Below, piece by piece: positions 59,148-64,000 of a stretch of 64,000 bases of DNA. Source of the stretch: Streptantibioticus silvisoli (GTDB taxonomy: Bacteria > Actinomycetota > Actinomycetes > Streptomycetales > Streptomycetaceae). The position numbers were made by a program, and so were the translations under genes. Each line of letters opens with the position of its first letter. Within the stretch, counting starts at the first letter, position 1. The notes under the pieces were generated by a model, which ran no database searches, had not been told where the DNA came from, and saw only the letters and a program-made list of their open reading frames with translations. The stretch lies in assembly GCF_027947535.2 (NCBI RefSeq), contig NZ_JAAGKO020000020.1:62001-126000 (forward strand), read 5' to 3'.

Positions 59148-60014
59148 TCAGACGTGCTTCTCCAAGGTCGTGGACGGCTGGGTGCGGGTGATGACGATGT
59201 CGCCGACGCCGGTGCGGGCCCGTACCTCGACGGACTCGCCGGAGTCGCCGGGGCCGTCGGACGGGCTGATCGCGTTGCGTACGCTGCCGAAGCGGGTGTT
59301 GACGTCGAGCCAGGCCGCGACCGGTTCGCGGACCCCGACCTCGATGTCGCCGACGGCGGTCTGCAGGACGACGCGGCCGCGCGAGACCTCGCCGACGCGG
59401 ATGCCGCCGTTGGCCGACTTGGCGTCGATGCCGGAACGGGCGGTGCCGACGGTGATGCGGCCGTTGGCGGCGTTCACCCGCAACTCACCGCCGACGGTGG
59501 TGATCGTGGTCTCGCCGTTGCCGTTCTTCATCGTCGCCGCACCGGTGATCTCGCCGGCGTCGATCCGGCCGGCGCCGGTGATCTCGGCGTCGCCCGTCAC
59601 GTGGTCGACGCGGATGTCCCCGTGGTCGGTCCTGAGGTGCGCGCCGGCGGCCTCCTCGACCCGGATGTCGCCGAGCGAGGTCTTGATCCGGCACTCCCCG
59701 AGGCGGCCCTCGCAGGTGATGCCGGCCATCGGCGACGTGGCCCTGACCTCGGACCCGGCCGGCAGCTCGACGCTGATGTCGAGGGAGCCGCTCTTCCCGA
59801 ACAGCCCGCGCTTTCGGGGGCCCTTGACCAGCAGCACGCCGTCCGCGCAGGTCACGGCGGTCTGCTGGGCGGCGCGCACGTCGGCGTCGTCGGCGCCGTC
59901 GGCCGGGAGGACCTCGACGACGGCGGTCGACCGCTCGCCGGCGCCGATCCGGGCGGTCCCGACGTCGAATTCGAGGGTGAGGGTGAGGGGTCCGGTGAGG
60001 TCGAAAGAAGGCAT
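59148..60014 (-). CDS. DUF4097-family beta-strand repeat protein
   Basis: 288 residues from an ATG. The chain is a series of short beta repeats of the form G-D-I-x-V or G-x-I-x-V (TSLGDIRVEEAAG, TDHGDIRVDHVTG, SANGGIRVGEVSRG, TAVGDIEVGVREP), giving a right-handed beta-helix-like fold typical of DUF4097/adhesin-like proteins. There is no signal peptide or TM segment, so it is cytosolic. The family often sits between an RHH-type regulator and a DrrAB-like ABC transporter in Streptomyces, as here; its exact role is unknown. Confidence 0.85.
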   Translation of the reverse strand: MPSFDLTGPLTLTLEFDVGTARIGAGERSTAVVEVLPADGADDADVRAAQQTAVTCADGVLLVKGPRKRGLFGKSGSLDISVELPAGSEVRATSPMAGITCEGRLGECRIKTSLGDIRVEEAAGAHLRTDHGDIRVDHVTGDAEITGAGRIDAGEITGAATMKNGNGETTITTVGGELRVNAANGRITVGTARSGIDAKSANGGIRVGEVSRGRVVLQTAVGDIEVGVREPVAAWLDVNTRFGSVRNAISPSDGPGDSGESVEVRARTGVGDIVITRTQPSTTLEKHV

Positions 60015-60088
60015 GGCTGTCCCGTCGTCGTGGGTCGAAGGTGGATTCCCGCTGGTCGGGCGGGGACGGAGTGACGCGTTCGCGGTCC

Positions 60089-60637
60089 CTAGCGGACCCA
60101 GCCGGTGTGGCTCTGGCCGCCGCCGCGGTGGCGGGTGCGGCCGGCCGGGCGGCCGGGTTCACCGGGTTCCAGGGCGAGGGCGGCGGCCCGTACCAGCCAG
60201 GCGTTGACCGACAGGCTCTCGCGGCCGGCGGCGTCCTCGATCCGGGTTTTGAGGTGTGCGGGCAACCGGAAGTTGATCCGCGCGGTGCCGCCGTCCTCGC
60301 CCTCCGCGGGGGCGACCGGTTCGGCGGCCCGGCCACCCGGTGCCGACTCCGGTGCCGGCTCCGGCGCCCGCGCGGGCTCGTAGGGCTCCAGTACGGGCGG
60401 CGGCGTGACGACGAACTCGGGGTCGAGCCCGCGCAGCCGCACGTCGACGGAGCCCGGCGCCAGGTCACGGGCCACCTCGCCCATCGCGGCGGACAGCGCG
60501 TTCAGCAGGGTGAGGCGGGCGGCCGACTCCAGGGGCGCGGTGAGCCGTTCGGCCAGCGCGCGGGCTTCGTCCCCGCCGGCCTCCGCGGCGACCGCGAGCT
60601 CGTGCCGGAGGTTGTCGACGTACGGCGTGAGGTCCAT
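60089..60637 (-). CDS. RHH-domain (HicB-like) transcriptional regulator
   Basis: 182 residues from the ATG at 60637. The N-terminal 90 residues are helical (LTPYVDNLRHELAVAAEAGG), a Pro/Glu-rich linker follows, and residues from about 130 form a ribbon-helix-helix (ARINFRLPAHLKTRIEDAAG, SLSVNAWLVRAAAL). Such proteins are annotated as HicB-like antitoxins, but there is no HicA toxin here and the partner genes are DUF4097 and ABC transporter genes. It is the first gene of the operon. Two identical-type palindromes (GCCATNATGGC) lie 4-46 nt upstream of its start, so it is probably an autoregulator. Confidence 0.8.
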   Translation of the reverse strand: MDLTPYVDNLRHELAVAAEAGGDEARALAERLTAPLESAARLTLLNALSAAMGEVARDLAPGSVDVRLRGLDPEFVVTPPPVLEPYEPARAPEPAPESAPGGRAAEPVAPAEGEDGGTARINFRLPAHLKTRIEDAAGRESLSVNAWLVRAAALALEPGEPGRPAGRTRHRGGGQSHTGWVR

Positions 60638-60640
60638 GAC

Positions 60641-60683
60641 GCCATCATGGCACATACACGGCGCCATGTGGAGCCATAATGGC
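60641..60683 (-). promoter_or_regulatory. Paired palindromic operator GCCATNATGGC
   Basis: Two 11-bp palindromes, GCCATCATGGC at 60641-60651 and GCCATAATGGC at 60673-60683, are centred 32 bp apart (three helical turns), just upstream of the RHH gene start. Spacing of whole turns puts both on the same DNA face, which suits cooperative binding by an RHH protein. Confidence 0.65.
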
Positions 60684-60760
60684 GCCACCGTTGCGGCGGA
60701 GCCGTTTCCGCAGGCCCGGCCGCTCGATCAGCGCCGACCCGTTCGCCCCTCCCTACGCAC

Positions 60761-60820
60761 CACCCCGGCCCCGGTCCGCCCACCCCAGCCCCAGTCCGCC
60801 CACCCCGGCCCCGGCCGCGC
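60761..60820. repeat. Three tandem copies of a 20-bp GC-rich unit
   Basis: The unit CACCCCGGCCCCGGTCCGCC begins at 60761, 60781 and 60801 with small changes. It lies between the operator pair and the terminator, outside any supported gene. Confidence 0.65.
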
Positions 60821-60914
60821 GCCATGCACCACGCGTCCCGCCCCCAGCCGCACCGGCACCCCCGTTGTCCCTCCGCAAGCCACCCCCCGCGAACACACCC
60901 CGCCCCGAACGCCC

Positions 60915-60943
60915 GTGGGCCCCGCCATCACGGCGGGGCCCAC
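60915..60943 (-). terminator. 12-bp perfect hairpin behind the beta-helix gene
   Basis: Arms at 60915-60926 (GTGGGCCCCGCC) and 60932-60943 enclose a 5-nt loop. A second, 10-bp hairpin (60946-60955 with 60969-60978) lies next to it, closer to the gene. Together they should end transcription of the minus-strand secreted-protein gene that stops at 60999. Confidence 0.75.
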
Positions 60944-60998
60944 GGCCGTCAGCGGGTCGGATCACCGGCCGCTGACGGGAAATCGGTTCGCTGACCGC

Positions 60999-63368
<2,370 letters not shown>

Positions 63369-63943
63369 GAAATGGAGGTCCTTTCACCCAAGTTCACGAA
63401 GTGAACGCCGCGTTGGCGCGGAATGCGGGGATGGACCGCCCGCTTTCCCATGCAATCCGTTGGTGATTTGCCGTTCTAGCCTACGAATCCTCTTGCAGAG
63501 AACGCTCTCACGCTACGGATCATGGGGTTCGTCCATCCGTATGGCAGTTTCAGGTGGTCCTGGCCAACCGTCAAGAAGTCGGACGGGATTGCCTGTTCCT
63601 GGTGCGCCTGTTGCTCGTCTGCCGCACGCGGGAGCGCTGCGGCCGCTCGCGTGAGCGACCCGGGGGAAACGGGCGCACTTCGCCGTCCGTTCGAGCGACG
63701 CGCCGTCGGCGGGCGGCACCACCCCCGCCCAACGATTGACATGGTCATGTCTGCTCGGGATGCTGTGGGAATGTGCTTCCACTGGCGTTGAGCTCTGTGC
63801 GGAAGCGGTGGAAACGGTGGAATCCAGACGGTCAGAGCGCCCAGACGCCCCCCTCCGACGCGATGCTGACCGGACGTCGTCCCTCGGCTGGCGTTCCCCC
63901 GCCCGCCCGGCGTCGAAGCGGAGGCCGATCATGGAACGGGACT
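63369..63943. other. Divergent intergenic region
   Basis: It holds the regulatory DNA for the minus-strand secreted glucan-binding protein and for the plus-strand exported protein starting at 63944. Apart from the operator-like site at 63497-63510 I see no gene or RNA in it. Confidence 0.5.
63497..63510. promoter_or_regulatory. LacI-family-like operator
   Basis: AGAGAACGCTCTCA is a pseudo-palindrome around a central CG, the shape of operators bound by LacI-family sugar repressors such as CebR (TGGGAGCGCTCCCA). Its position 129 nt upstream of a secreted glucan-binding protein gene fits sugar control. Confidence 0.4.
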
Positions 63944-64000
63944 ATGAAGCTTCTGCGAAGTCTCCACGGCACCCTGGCCCTCACCCTGTGCGGTGTCCTG
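63944..64000 (+). CDS. Start of an exported protein (3' end outside the window)
   Basis: ATG at 63944 with GGGA just upstream. The 19 visible codons give MKLLRSLHGTLALTLCGVL, a typical signal-peptide start with basic residues followed by a hydrophobic core. Nothing can be said of its function. Confidence 0.5.
   Translation, partial: MKLLRSLHGTLALTLCGVL

Overview
The window is high-GC DNA with strong GC3 bias, GTG/TTG starts, purine-rich ribosome binding sites and protein families typical of Streptomyces or a close relative. Most of it is accessory DNA: antiviral-type systems, polymorphic toxins and mobile-element scars, with a few ordinary genes at the edges. All functional calls are from reading the sequence and family knowledge; no search was run.

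Region 1 (1-29.4 kb). After the 3' end of a CMP-KDO synthetase-like gene comes a large defence island. A minus-strand operon (10.9 to 1.0 kb) encodes a RecB/Cas4-like nuclease, a PD-(D/E)XK endonuclease, a DinG-like helicase and a pPIWI-RE protein. A plus-strand Ser/Thr kinase is divergent from it. Next are an orphan methylase-specificity fusion (minus) and a small RHH-RAMA protein (plus) that should read modified DNA. A second minus-strand operon (28.2 to 15.7 kb) is DISARM-like: a giant helicase/DUF1998/nuclease fusion, an SNF2 helicase and an Eco57I/PglX-type methylase. It too has a divergent Ser/Thr kinase. All three divergent intergenic regions carry a copy of one 15-bp motif, T[TG]GACTN[AT]GTT[CT]ACA, which suggests that the whole island is controlled together.

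Region 2 (29.6-31.7 kb). Remnants of a serine recombinase and of a conjugative membrane protein abut a TetR regulator and a GNAT acetyltransferase. This looks like an island boundary scar.

Region 3 (32.0-41.4 kb). Six tightly packed minus-strand genes form a candidate NLR-like immune operon: permease, 2H phosphoesterase, two-TM sensor-like protein, cupin-like protein, a 67-residue protein, and a 1862-residue TIR / degenerate metallophosphoesterase / NACHT / pentapeptide / WD40 protein.

Region 4 (42.5-56.5 kb). A truncated and frameshifted RHS toxin gene with a possible membrane immunity protein, a decayed stretch, an S53 peptidase, and a WXG100-linked toxin locus. The toxin locus holds two RNase A-like (CdiA-type) toxin modules and their likely immunity genes, followed by an unrecognised gene and a strong terminator.

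Region 5 (57.1-64.0 kb). A conventional operon of an RHH regulator, a DUF4097 protein and a DrrAB-like ABC transporter, with a paired palindromic operator upstream. It is followed by a secreted CBM/beta-helix protein and the start of another exported protein.
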